64,000 bases of DNA from Nyssa sinensis (Eukaryota; Streptophyta; Magnoliopsida; Cornales; Nyssaceae): contig CM018043.1 of assembly GCA_008638375.1 (NCBI GenBank), positions 36,707,896 through 36,771,895 on the forward strand. The letters run 5' to 3'. The notes beneath the pieces are model-generated. The model was given only the letters and a program-made list of their open reading frames with translations, had not been told where the DNA came from and searched no databases. Of this stretch, positions 23,701 through 37,200 are shown piece after piece. Numbering within the stretch: position 1 is the stretch's first letter; each line of letters begins with the position of its first letter. The position numbers and the translations under genes are program-made.

Positions 23701-26700
23701 GGACTTCGTTCAGTCTGAGTTTGAGATTGTTAAGAAAGAACTAGAGGTCTCCAGATTTGAAGTTGAATCAGCCCGGAAAGCCTTGGCTGATTCTAAAGAG
23801 TGGATGAAGACTGAGCCAGGAATCAGTCAAGGAGGAGGCTCGGAGGGACCAAGAAGCCATAGTTCGGTTGGGCCAAAAGTTCGTGAGCCAGGACTACAAC
23901 CTTTGTATTAAGAAGTTGGCCAAGGTCCTTCTTGAGTTTGACCCTGCTCGTCTCGACAATGTGGACATCGCTCCTGAAGAATTGGTAGGCGATGACAAAG
24001 ACGAGGAAGAAGAGAATGATTCACCTTTAGCATCATATTGTACTTTTTTTTTGTTGGAAAACTTTTTGTATCCTTGATCCTTATCATAAAGGATCGTTTT
24101 GGGTACAATCCTCCTCCCTCTCTTTATGACCTTTACTTTTATGCCTTGAGCTCGGCAATTCCGAGATAAAAGACTTAAATAAATTTGTTTTTGCCAAGAC
24201 AAAGAACAAAGTTTTAACATTCACTAAGATATTTATTATGCTGACAATTTTGTTTTAAAATCTTCGCCTTCCTAAAATTATAAGCTAAACCAGTTAAGGC
24301 TTTGACAATCTGTGCCCATAATTTCAAATCGTCAACGCCGATCTCAAGTTACAAACAAGAATCGGCTAAGGCTTTGACATCCCCTGTAGGAATTTTAAGC
24401 TCGTCAATACCCATCTGATGATATAAACAAAAATTGGCCAAGGCTTTGACATCCTTTAAAGGAATTTTTAGCTCCTTAATACTGATCTGAAAATATAAAC
24501 AAAAATCAACTAAGGCTTTGATAACCTTTGAAGGAATTTTTAGCTCATCAATACCGATAAACCCGGCTAAGGCCTTGACATCTTTTGAAGGAATTTTTAG
24601 CTCATTAATACCGATCTAAAAGTATTAAATGAGAGAAATAATTGTTTTATTGATAATACTTTCTAAGGTGCTCAACATTCCAGGGTTGTCGTACCGACTT
24701 TCCAGACAATTCCTCCAACCAATACTTTGTTGGCCTTACAATTTTAACAACCCTGTGGGGCCTCTCCTAATTCGACGAGAGTTTCCCAACTTCGATCTCC
24801 CTTGTGTTTGGGAAAACTCTTCGCAAACAAGGTCTTAGAGATGGAAGCTTCTAGGCCTTACTGCTTTGTTGAACGTTTTCGAGACCCTCTGTTGATATAC
24901 TTGAACCCTTAGATTTGCTTGCTCCCTCTTTTCTTCCAAGAAATCCAGGTATTCCTTAATGAGTTCATTATTCCGAGCTGGCTCATACAACTTTATTCTT
25001 GGTGAGGTGATGCCGATCTCTATAGGTATCACTGCCTCTGTCCCATATGCCAAGGAGAAAGGGGTTTCTTTTGTGGGAGTTCGTTTTGTTATCCTGTAGG
25101 CCCATAATATCTCAGGGAGCTCTTCCACCCATTTTCCTTTAGCAGATTCTAACCTTTTTTTAATGGTGTCGAGGATGGTTCTATTTGTTGGTTCAGCTTA
25201 CCCGTTAGCATGAGGTTGTTCGTGAGAGGAAAAATGGTGGCTAATGTGGAGTTCAGTACAAACTTTAGTGAAAACCGTTCCTTCAAATTGTGTACCATTG
25301 TTTGTAACCAACACCCTTTGTATTTTGTGTATGCATACCACATTCTTTCACATGAAATTCCACACCTCAGACTTTGTTATCCTGCTTAGTGGCTTTGCCT
25401 CAACACATTTGGTGAAATAGTCTATGGCCACAATGAGGAACTTTTAGTTATTAACTGCAGCAGGAAGAGGGCCCACAATGTCCATTTTCCATTGAACAAA
25501 AGGCCAAGGATCGGAAATAGGGACCATGTCATATGTGGTTTGACGTTGGTAGGGGGCGAACCTTTGACACTTGTCACACCTTTTAACATACTCTTTGGCT
25601 ACCTTCTGCATGCTTGGCCAGTAATAACTCTGAGTGAGAGCTCGATGAGCCAAAGTTCGTCCGCCATTGTGGTTTTCGCAAATCCTTTCATGGATTACCG
25701 TGCCTCTTCTAGAGACAAGCACATCAAGATAGGTTGAGTAAAAGAGCGTCGGTTGATCTTCCCTCCAAGAAGGAGATACCTTGTTGACCTAATTCTAATT
25801 CTTCTGGCTTGGTTTCTTTCTTCTGGCAAAATTCCTTCCTTTAGGTACTGGATTATAGGGGTCATCTAGTTCAGACTTGCATCCTGAGCTTGAAGGAGTT
25901 CATCTGTTTATGCTATGTTGGGCCTTTCTTGAAAGCTCACTCTTACATTTACCTTTAAATGTCCTTCTAAAGAGGCCGCCAGAGTGGCCAATGAATCAAC
26001 TCGTTTATTTTCAATACGACAGACCTTTTCCAACGTGAATTCCTTGAATAATGATTTGAGATCGGTGACTAGATCTATGTATTTCTGCATTTGATCGCCT
26101 CCAAGTGCAAAATCTCCTGAGATCTAGTTGATGACCAATTGTGAGTCTGAGTAAGCTCTAACGCGCTCCGCCCCACATTCTTTTGCCATCTTCGTGCCAG
26201 AAATTAGGGTCTCATATTTTGTCTTATTGTTTGAAGCTCGAAATCCCATTGTTACTGCTTGCTATATAGTCAACCCTTTTGGGGTTCGTGGTACCATGTC
26301 AATGCCTAATCCATGGTCACTTGATGATTTGTCAATATATAGTTCCCAAATGCCTTCTTCTTTAAGAGGAGACAAGGGAGGTGTGAAATCCGCTATGAAA
26401 TTTGCAAGAGCCTGAGCTTTGATCGTTTCCCTTGGTACGAATTGGATATTGAACTCCCCTAGCTCCACTGACCATTTAGTTAGTCGACTTGAGACTTGGT
26501 TTGTGTTGCACTGCCTTAAGGGGATAAGAGGTTGGAACTATGATGGTATGAGGCTGGATATACGACCTCAACTTTTGTGTTGAAATAATTTACGTATATG
26601 CCAACTTTTCAAGCTCGGGATACTTGGCTTCAATTTTGGTTAGAGCCCTACTGACGTAGAAAACTGGTTTATGAATTACATGGCATTCTTTGATTAATGC

Positions 26701-29700
26701 AGAGCTCACAACCAACTCTGAAATTGCTATACAAGTAAAGCTTCTCTACGGGGTTTGGTTTTGAGAGGAGTTTAGGAGATCCCATATATTGTTTTAATTG
26801 CTGGAAGGCATCTTCACATTGTGGGGACCACTCCAGTGCCTTATTTCCTTTGAGAGCTTTGAAAAAAGGCAGGCAATGGTCAGTAAATCGTGAGATAAAC
26901 CGGTTAAGTGCAACAATCCTTCCATTTAAGCTTTGGACGTCCTTCTTTGTTTGAGGGGATCTCATCTCAAGCAAGGCTTTAATTTGACGGCGTTGGGATT
27001 CAACAAAACCTAGGAACTTACCCTCGGTGACTCCAAAAATACACTTGGAGGGGTTAAGCTTCATCTTATGTTTTCTCAAAATCTTGAACGGATTAGCTAA
27101 GTGTTGAATATGCTCTTCTTTCTTTTTTCTCTTCAATAGCATGTCATCAATTTATACTTCTATTATTTCACCGATCTCATGTTAGAACAACCTATTAACC
27201 AGCCTTTGATAGGTAACTCCTGCATTTTTTAGGCCAAAAGGCATGACTCTGTAGCAATAAAGTCCCCTTTCGGAGATGAAGGCTGTCTACACAGACTCTC
27301 CATTTGTTGTTCTTTTTTCTGGCTAATACCATATTGGCTAGCCAATCAAGGTAGTACACCTCCCGAATCCTCTTTGCCTCAAGGAGTCTTTGTATTTTGT
27401 CATTGATAATTTTACGACGTTCAGGGGAAAAAGACCTTCTCTTTTGTCTCATAGGAGGATGGTATAGGTCGACCATGAGCTTATGCGATGACACTTCTGG
27501 ATCTATTCCTTCCATATCATGAGTGCTCCATGCGAAGACTAATACATTCTACTTCAAAAAGGCTAGTAGTTCATCCTTTTGCACTGGCCCTAATGAATTT
27601 CCAAGCTGAATCGCCCTTTCTAGATCTCAAGGCTCCACTTGGTATCTTCATATTTCTTCCCAAGGCTGAACCGAACTATTCTGACCTTGTGAACCTATGG
27701 GCTCATCGATTTTTTCTGGGATGTCTTAGTCCTCAAAATTGTCGTGCTCACGGTCATAATGGTTGGGCGGCTTCTGTAATTACTATTTCTAAGTTGGTGC
27801 CTTTAGTGCGATCACATGAGATTTACGTGCAATAAATTAGGAACCTCAGACAGTTACTACACTACCTCTCACTACGTATTTAGTCATTGGCGAAAGGTTG
27901 ACATCACGGCTTGCATTTCATGGATCCATTGCTTTCCAAGAATCATATTGTATAGGGATCTTGCTTCCATTATCATGAGTTCAGTAACTACAGTTTTCTG
28001 ATCCTCATTCTGCCTTAAGGTGATCAGAAGCTTGATCACACCTATTGGGATGCTCAATTCCTCATTAAACCCTACCATTACAACCGGGTAGATGATATTT
28101 GTTTGGGGTCGAGGTCAATCCTTAACTGTTTGAAGGGTTGATGGAATGACACATTTGTCGAACATCTTGTATCTATTAGTACCCTTTTAATTTCAAAATT
28201 GGCAACCATCAATGTGATTACCAAAGAATCATTAGGTGGAAAATGAACGCCTCTCATGTCATCATAGGAGAAGGAAAGCTGGGGCAGAAGTTTTGACTTC
28301 TTCTCAATGTTTTGGATGAAGAGACAAGAAAGTTCCGACCTGGCCTCCTGGACATACCTTTTCCGAGCTCTATTGAACCACCCCATAACGGAGTTATTAG
28401 CATGGAGAACATTAATAACCTGCTGTGCTGGCTCGACAAGCACCTAATTTTCTGTATTTCGAGGCTGAGATGGGAACCCTTACCTTTGATCTTCTTGCTT
28501 ATGCCCCTGCTACATGTATCCCCAAAGTCTGGCTCGTTTAATCAGGTTCTCAATTTCTTTTTTTAAAACTCTGCACTTGTCTGTTGTATGCTCATGGTCT
28601 TTATGGAATTCACAGTATTTATTCCGATCTCTCCTTTTTGGATCACCCCTCATCCATTCTGGCCACCTTAGGTTCTCTTTGGACTGGATCCGGTGCAAAA
28701 TGTCTCAAGGGGGCATTTAGTGGGGTAAAAGGGTTCGTTCTTTTGGGTAAGGAATTTTTTTTATTCTTCCGAGCTCGATTTTCCAGGCTCCTGCGTTTTT
28801 TCTTGTCCCAGGAAAACCTTGTTTGGGCCTGATCCTCCTTTAATGCTTGGTCTTTTGGCTCTTTTTGGTAATTCTTAACATTCTCAAGGGTTACGTACTT
28901 TTGAGCCTTATCCAGCAAATTAGACAGACTCGCTGGGGGATTCTTGGTAAGGGAGTCTTTACATCATTCGGGCTGGAGTCTGGTAATCAGCGCTGCTACG
29001 TTGAATCTTTCTTAACTACCGTCAATTGATGTCAGTCCGACATTGAATCATTCTATGTACTCCTATAAAGTTTTCCCCTTAACCTGTTTAACAGTCAGGA
29101 GGAATTCAGGATCCTTCCTTATTCTTCTGTTGGTGATAAAACGCCAACAAATCTCATGCTTAGCTCGGCAAAAGAGGTGATGGAGTTCGGAGGCAGACGA
29201 TGAAAGCAATCGAGTGCTGGTCCCTTCAAACTAGTTACGAATGACCTTGCACATCACTGCATCAGTTCCTCCATAGAGGGTCATTACATGGTGAAAGTGG
29301 GACAAACGATCAGCCAGATCAGATTTCCCATCATATAATTTAAACTTTGGAAGGGCAAACTTTCTTGGCCGCTCTTCTGCCATGATTGCGGCATTAAACG
29401 GGGTGCTTGACATTCTGAACAGATCATAAAGGTGTTGATCATTAGGGTTCTGATGTGCACTCCCCCTCTGTTCAGCCCTAGTGACCTCTTGAGATTCCGT
29501 CTCTAGCTCGGACTCCCGGAGTGACCTAGATTGATGTTGAGCTCCGTTACCCCATGCTTGTGCTTGTGCCAAGACACGAGTTGGTGGGAGCGCATGTGCT
29601 GGTGGGAGCATTGGTGTTGGAACTTGGGGTGGCACAGGTGCTTGAGGTGGCACTGGCGCTCCTGGTGGTTCAACCTCCGGTTATCCACTACTTGTGCTTG

Positions 29701-31182
29701 TGCCAAGACACGAGCTGGTGGGAGTGCTTGTGCTGGTGGGAGCATTGGTGCTGGAACTTGGGGTGGCACTGGTGGCACAACTGCTTGAGGTGGCACTGGT
29801 GCTTGAGGTAGCAGTAGTGCTCCTCACGATGCTGGTACCTGAGGTGGCACAGGTGCCTGAGGTGGTGCAGGTGCTTGAGGTAGCACTGGTGATTGTCCTT
29901 GTTGCCGGCTTTGAACTGGTTGTGCCACCGTTTGCGCCAAAATCTCCACCTGTTGGGTGAGGGCATCTATCCTTGGATCCCGTCGATCTGCTCCTTGTTA
30001 ACGTTGATTAGGGCGAGGATTAGGAACTTGAGATTGTTGTGGTATTGCTTGTCGGTTTCTTGGTTGGAGCTTTGGTGCCATTATGTTTTTGCAAGAGCAC
30101 AGAGAAGTCTTGTGTTCTCACAGACAGTGCTAAACTGTTGTAGTGCAAAGCTGCTATGAACAAAGTCTCCTTGCAGACCTGCAAAACCAAAAGTCAGAGT
30201 TCACCTGAAGTAGCCCAGTGAATGGAAAAAGTTAAGTGTTTCTCTCAAAGATGAGTCTGGCTTTGTACCTTTCCTCCTTCCCCTTTTAAAGGGCATAAGC
30301 GGATGTTATTTTGGTATCTTTTGAATAACTTCCTGAATCCTTGATTCTTCAGGATCCTGATATCCTTATAATTCTCTCCCTGTTTGAATTTAGGATAGGG
30401 TTCCCTGGGTTGAGGTCTTCCTTTCTAGTCGTGCTCCTTCCATCTTGATTCCGATTCCACCTCGGAAGGTATTAAGGCGCTGCCAATGCAGGTCCTAAAG
30501 GCTGATCTTAAGGACCTCTAGAGATTTTAGGACGTCCTTACTTGGTCTTGGTAATTTTGGGGTATATCAATAACAAAAGCAAGGAGGATATTATTGTGGA
30601 AACATAAACCATTTGATTGATTTTGGAGATCAATCATTGTGCTGCTTTCAAAGCTTAGAAGAGGCCATTTCCAATGGTTAAATGAAGCTTTCCAATGCTC
30701 ACATGAAGTTTTACTCAAATCTTTTGAAAAATTTCCAATCATGTCCCAAAAGTTTTAAATTTGGCTTTGAACCATGAACAATGTTTTGTAGATTTTGGGT
30801 TTAAGTTTGAGTAAAAAGGATCTGGTATGGGTTTGAGTCAAGGGTTGGAGAGTTTTTTTTTTTTTTTTTGGAGGATTCTGACTTAAATTTAAGTTTGAGT
30901 AACCATTGGAGATGGCAAGCATAATTTCATTTATAGAATGATTATTCTAATTCTGTGCAATGAATCATTGTGTGCTCAAGTTATCAGTTTGTGTTTGAGA
31001 TGGAGATTTTTGTTTTTTTTTTTGTTTTTGCTGTTGCTTTTTATTTATTTTTAAGGAGCTATTGATTGCTGCAATGGTAAACGTTAGGGTTGTTAAGTGT
31101 TCAAATGCAGGTTTAAGTTTGAGTCCAAACACTTTGCACAAATAAAAGTTTGAGTTTAGGTTTGCACTCAGTTCAACCCCCT

Positions 31183-31242
<60 letters not shown>

Positions 31243-34200
31243 CTTTTGACCAGGTGGAATTACCCATGCATAGACTGAAGAAATATGACTAGATATGTTT
31301 CATTTTTGGTACTCTGGAAATTTTCAGATTCTATAGTTTTTTTTTGTTGATTTTTTAGGAGGGCTAATTTTCTAATTTGTATAGATGGGGCTTAATTTGA
31401 TCCCCATATACTCTGCATGTACATAGGTTGCGCCTCCTTTGGCACTTTTACTCTATATATAATATAATATTGTACTTTTGCTGATCAGAAAAAAGTCCTT
31501 AACTGAAAATTAAACAACAAAATGATGGTGTTTGCCATGCATAATGAAGCATAATGGCAAAATAGGATCCACATAGTGGTCCCAGATAGCAGGGTTGAGG
31601 ATTTGTTGATTTCCATTCTCCTCTCCCCATGGACTATTATATTCTAGATCAACTTCCTCAAATTGAAATTTGGTGACAATTGGTTTTTGACATAGAATTC
31701 ATTTGGTTGACATTTTTGTTTTGATACACTTTCATACAAATTGTCACGTTTATTGATAATAATGTTTCCTTGTTCATTGGACAGATCTGGATATTGGCAC
31801 TATAAGGGAGGAAGCTAAGGCAAGATGGCTTCGACCAAATGAGATTCATGCAATACTCTGTAATTATAAATATTTCAGCGTCAGCATCAAGCCAGTGAAC
31901 CTGCCACAAAGTAACCATTGTTGTTGTAGCATGAATGCAACTCCCCCCCATCCCCAACACACACACACACACACACACACACAACAAATTCTTTTAACTC
32001 TAGATATTTACCATCCATATAAGCAAACAATTGCATTAATACTATTACATAAGTAGTCAATGTAAGATCATTGGTCAGTAACAAAATTGTGCAAGACATG
32101 TATCTATTCTCTTGACTGTTTACCATCATTGTGTTAGAAGTTTTAATATCAGAATTCACGCTGATCTCATTTTAGTTTTTTTTTTAATAATTTTGTTTAT
32201 AGTGCTAATATAATTTTCTATCATATAAATCCATTGGTTTTTCTCATAAAAAAATTCACTTTATCCGTCAATGTTTTGTCAATATCTTTCATTTAATAAT
32301 ATGGCCTTTAAACTCACACCACAGGAAGCCAATAGATTTCTCAGCCATAAGTGTGTAACTTCTTTATATAGCTGATTTCTTCTTCCTGTTAATGTCAAAC
32401 TCATTTGGGCTACTTAATCTTATTTAAAGGTGGCCACAATAACTATGTCTCACAACTCGGATTATGCTTATTCCAAATACACAACATTACACAAGGTGGA
32501 GCCAAGAGCATCTGACTCTTCTCCTCTTGTATCCCCCTGACTGCTGCTTGGCAAATCTACCACCCAACCCGACATAACCCAAGAAACACCAAAAAGAGCA
32601 AATAGAGTAGCCCACAGTTCTTTTGCCACCGGACACCAAAGAAGAAGGTGTGCTAGAGATTCCTCTACTACTTTGCACATAGGCATCTATTAAACATCCT
32701 TAAATCCATTTTCTTTAAACTATCATTCATTAGTCTCTAAAGATGTTAACCACTCAAAAAAAAAAAAAAACTTTTAGGGAAGACTTTGATTTCCAAATTT
32801 TCTTCCAAGGGAAAGAAGGCCCTTGGTGTCCTGATAAAGATTCAAAGAAAGACTTACCAATGTAGTTAAAGGCGAAAGGCGCCTTCAAGGCACTAAGTTC
32901 CTACATTGCCTAAAAAATGAGGCGATAAAAAAACGCTAGCCTGAATGAAGAAAGGCGCGACCTTATAAAATTAATTAAAAATATATATAACAATATCTTA
33001 TGTAATAATTCTCTTTCAATACTACAAAAATTAATCTAAAGCATGACATAACATAATTAAATTTTAAACAAAGAGACTATTCTAAACTTTTTCTTCCCTT
33101 TCTATTACTTTTATATTAGTTAAATATTGTCCAAACAAAAATAACTTTAATTCAAAAACAAGAAGACACATGAGCACATTTAAATAAAATAAGTTTCAGT
33201 TAATAAGGCTTTCGCCTCTACGCCTTTCACCTTAGTCAAAGCGATCGCCTAGGCGGCGCCTTAGTCAAATCACCTTGCCTGAAGTGTGTTGAGACGCTAT
33301 GCCTCAACCTCACCTCGCCTTATCGCCTAGGCGAGCGCCCGATCGCCTTTGATAACACTCAGACTTACTGAAAAGACGCCTCCTTTAGTTGCCCTCCACC
33401 TAATAACATTGTCTCCTCTTCCACCCCACCCACTCTATAAAGAACCTTCAAGAACTCGGAGATTGATCCCAACTCCCTGTCCTGAAAAGCTTGTTCAAAA
33501 GTAGGACTCCAAACAACTCTGTTAAAGAATATAATAATAAAGTTACACCCTCTCTAAAAACTTAAGCTTTTAGATAAGTTTGTGGGTTAACATGGTATCA
33601 GAGCAGGTAAAAGGTCCTAGGTTCAAACCTCACCGTCACCCTGATAATATAAGTTGATGCATGTATAGGCTCAGACTGGCTAAACGTGAAGGGTTGTGTT
33701 AAAGAATATAATAATAATAAAATTACACCCTCTCTAACTGCTTAAACTTTTAGTTGAGTTGGTGGTTTAACACCACCCCATGGATTTTAACAAAATCCCA
33801 CAATTGAAGCATCTTCTTGAGTGTTGATTTGAAACAAATCCAATAACCTCTCCATGAGATTCCTTGCTCATGCAAAAAGCTCACCATCCATCCTTGCCCC
33901 ACCCCAAAATATATCAAAGGTGCAAAAGCTACCCAGGAGTTCATAATACCTTTCCAAAGTCCCACTCTATAGGATAGTTTAACTACTACTGAAGCCCATC
34001 CACCCCAAGAACTAGCATACTTGCATATTTTAACTCTTTCTCCAAAAGCATTCTTCTCCATTGCAATCCGCCACATCCATTTTCCAACCAAAGCTTGGTT
34101 ATCTTAAGCTCCTTAATACCCAGAGCTCCCAGCTTCACTGGACGACAAATTTTCTTCCAATTGACCAGATGGTACTTCTTTTCTCCTCCAAATCCACCCA

Positions 34201-37200
34201 CAAGATATCTTATTGCAGCTTCCCCAGTTTCTTCTAAACTGCTGCTGCTGCTATACCCAAACTGATTAGGACTGGTTTTACTTTGGGTTTAGTTGGTGGA
34301 CCTTGGGGGTCAATGCTCATTTTACAATCAGCTTATATGCTTCAAAGAAATGTCACTAGTCATCTCCCATGTAAAATAATATAGAAATGACTTGAAAGCA
34401 GAATTAGGAAGGCTACAATTTTTTTTATGGTTGCATGTCATTTCTCAACGTGGTTCCTTTTATTTTAACAATGATCTTAGTTTAATTTGAATTTAGTTAT
34501 CTTAAATGGGTCATGTGGATCGGATGCATTGAAATCAAATTAAGTGGTCTGCTTTTGGATCAAGTATCTGCATGTTATCATTAAGGCTCAATAAAATTTG
34601 AAGTTCTGTTGCCAACTCTAGTTGTATGCTATACCCTTCTTTTTTATATACATGTCAAGGAAATGTTTATTCTAGAGTTAAAAATATTTACTTCTTATCT
34701 TTCGCCTTTTGAGCCTACATATATTGTGTTTCGTGCTGGATTAAAATGAAGTTTGTAGTTCCTAAGAAATTTTCATATACATTGAGGAACTCTTGTAGCA
34801 ATCTACATTGGCAGATAGCAGAATGTGGTTTTATGTAATCTTGGTTTCTTGTAATGTTGTAGGTGGTACAATTGTATTGTTTGACCGTAAGATGCTCAGG
34901 AACTTTCGGAAAGATGGTCATAACTGGAAGAAGAAAAATGATGGAAAGACAGTTAAAGAAGCTCATGAACACTTAAAAGTAAGATTTTCCAAATTTTCAA
35001 TTCGTTAATTTTGGCTTAAATATTTATTTCTGTGACTAATGGTAGCTAAATGAACTGATGGTGTTCCCTTCATATCGACTCACTGGATCTTTTTCTTGGG
35101 TTTATAATTTTAATGGCCTTGAATTCGTCTCTCTCTCTACCAGCCCTTGAACACCTGACATGGGCTTTGACAACACACATCCAAAGACAACCAGGCGCAG
35201 GGAGGGCCAGTTAATGGTCTTGAATTGAAGAAAAAAAAAAAACGTCTTAAAGCCTATAATTAAACTGAAAACATGACACTAGATACAGTTTAGTGGTTAA
35301 AAAGGATTCAAATTTCCAAATGAAGTAGATTATGCTAGGCTTCTTGAACTGATTTGATTTTTTCTTATGCACTACTACCTTCTTACTTGAACCCTTCATT
35401 CTCTTATTGATTTATGATCATTTGTGTTCATCATGCTATAGTAGACATATGATTTCATGCTACATGAAATATCTTGCAGTCTAATATATCTCCCATTTGA
35501 TTTTTCAAATTAATGATAGATTTGTAGATGAAGTGACATGATAGAGGTTCACCCATGTTGCAAAAGGATATCTTTGACATGAGACTTGTTATAGTTGGAA
35601 TGCACGAGTAAAGTTGTGTTCTAAATGTATAAGGAAAATCTGAGGGGGAAGGGGAAGTTCTAGTAAATGAACCCTAAATTGAATATGCATTATGAATTGG
35701 TCAAGCATAAAATTAATAGTTGAAAGGTGAGGGACTTGGGGGATAAGTTGATGGGCTCGTCAGGGTAAATTGGAGGGAAAATTACATCTTGAAATTCAAT
35801 CTCCATAGTTTGCTTCAATTGTGAAAATTTTGTATTTCTAATAATTTGAGTTATAACCAACAAGCTCTAGCTTGATTGGTATCTCCTCCACCTCCCCTTA
35901 AGGGGCAAAGTGTGTGCGTGTGTGATTTACCTATAAAAAAATAATTTGAGCTATACTTTAGTTATCATAATAAGGAAGGGTTGATGTGGATAAAATATGA
36001 ATTTAATAGTCCATTTGGTTTGGGACATGGAGAATTGGATGAAACGGGAGGAATGAGGAATGGAGAAATTATCCTTGGGGAAAGGAAATGGACCTTCCTC
36101 ATATTGTTTACTTGTGTAATAAGAAAGGAGGAAGAAAAGGGGGTAGTGCTGGTGCATGATTTATCATAAATAGTGTTATTTGAAGGGGACAATGTTTCAA
36201 AAGGGAGGTGGTGGATTGTTGGGAGGAAAGAATTTGATTGGCCCACAGGAGAAAAGTCCCCCACACACCCCCCCAACCCCAACAAAAGAACAAAAAAATT
36301 TGGTTCCCCTTTCCTGTGGTAAAATGTAGGGGCAGGATTAAAGAACTCAGATGCAGACCCGAGTGAACTGATTCTCCTTCATTCCAGTGCAGAGATGGCC
36401 TTGAAAACTTTCCCATGAAAACTTCATCCCGCCCTCTTCCTTTCCCTCCCTCCCTTTCCTTCCTTCCTTCCTCCCTCTTTACCAGCTTATCAAATGGACC
36501 ATAAGTTAGCTAAAAGGAGCCAAAGTTAGGCAACCTCTGCGGTAGTGGTGGCGATGGCGCGTACTTTGCCTCAAAACCAGGTCTAGAGGTCCTGTTTACA
36601 CATCTCTTGGGAAATGGTATTGATGATCAGAAAAATCTGTTTGTGCTGTTTCAGCACACACAAGGAGATAATACAGACCCAACTATAAAAAGAGAGCTGC
36701 ACAGTCTGATGTGATATATAAAAATCTGTAGATGGTCCTTATGGGGGAACCTACTACATCTATGGCCAGTGTAGTTTGTTTTCTCCATGTGATGACATGA
36801 TGTAGGATGAGACATCAAGTCATTTCATGCCATTTTTTTAAAGTAAGCTGGGTATTCATGTTCATTGGGAGTGTGCATATAAAGATAGAAGGAACATAAA
36901 AGGGGCATTATATAGTCAATTACACGTTGTCCACTTGCATTGGGACCAATGAAAGCAACTGTAGAGAGAAGTGGTTTTACTTAACTTATTTCTAGGATGC
37001 TGCAAAGACAAGTGGAAGGTCACAAGGATAAAGTGTGTATGCTTCAACAAAGGATATGGTCCTTAGTACAGTTCTATGGTGAAAGATAAATTATGTAACC
37101 AACCCCTTGTAGTTTGGATTTACATTTAATTGTTGTAATTGGATAAAAGTAGTAAAGACAAGACCATATTACATAGAAGAAGAGAATTAAATTGTGTTTG

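Larger units (their letters stand above)
21042..30569 (-). mobile_element. Ty3/gypsy LTR retrotransposon, Tat-type, decayed
   Basis: A 9.5-kb element in CAMTA intron 1, antisense to the gene. LTRs lie at 21042-21441 and 30136-30569, and both read TGTTG...GGGGTATATCA on the plus strand. On the sense (minus) strand the order is 5' LTR, primer region GTTTAGCACTGTCTGTGAG next to 30136, gag, protease, RT, RNase H, integrase, an extended 3' region with an antisense ORF and tandem repeats, a polypurine run (GGGGGGGAGTAGT, ending at 21442) and the 3' LTR. Integrase after RNase H marks it as Ty3/gypsy; the gag motif and long 3' region with an antisense ORF fit the Tat lineage. Many stops and frameshifts. 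The 5-base flanks ATTAT and ATAAC do not match, so no clean duplication remains. Confidence 0.85.
32450..34240 (-). mobile_element. LINE (L1-type) 3' part, broken
   Basis: Antisense to CAMTA in intron 2. From high to low coordinate the minus strand reads 'GGFGGEKKYHLVNWKKICRP' and 'GALGIKELKITK' (34200-34080), 'VGKWMWRIA' and 'KYASSWGGWASV' (34090-33990), 'WSPTFEQAFQDRELGS' (33510-33460), 'KKIWKSKSSLKVFF' (32800-32760), and a reverse-transcriptase zinc-binding region 'CKVVEESLAHLLLWCPVAKE' (32680-32620). This is the C-terminal half of plant LINE ORF2; RT core and endonuclease are absent. It is interrupted by a TRIM (33520-33772) and a hAT-like MITE (32858-33360). Confidence 0.8.

Noticed and set aside
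29531..29960. Plus-strand Trp/Cys-rich and Val/Leu-rich ORFs
   Set aside because: Shadows of the Pro-rich minisatellite in the gypsy gag.
21037..30574. Target duplication for the gypsy element
   Set aside because: Flanks ATTAT and ATAAC share three of five bases only; not claimed.
33593..33604. tRNA-Met-like sequences here and at 42384, 42775, 46497 and 59995
   Set aside because: Only the 3'-end complement is present directly next to LTRs; these are primer sites, not tRNA genes.
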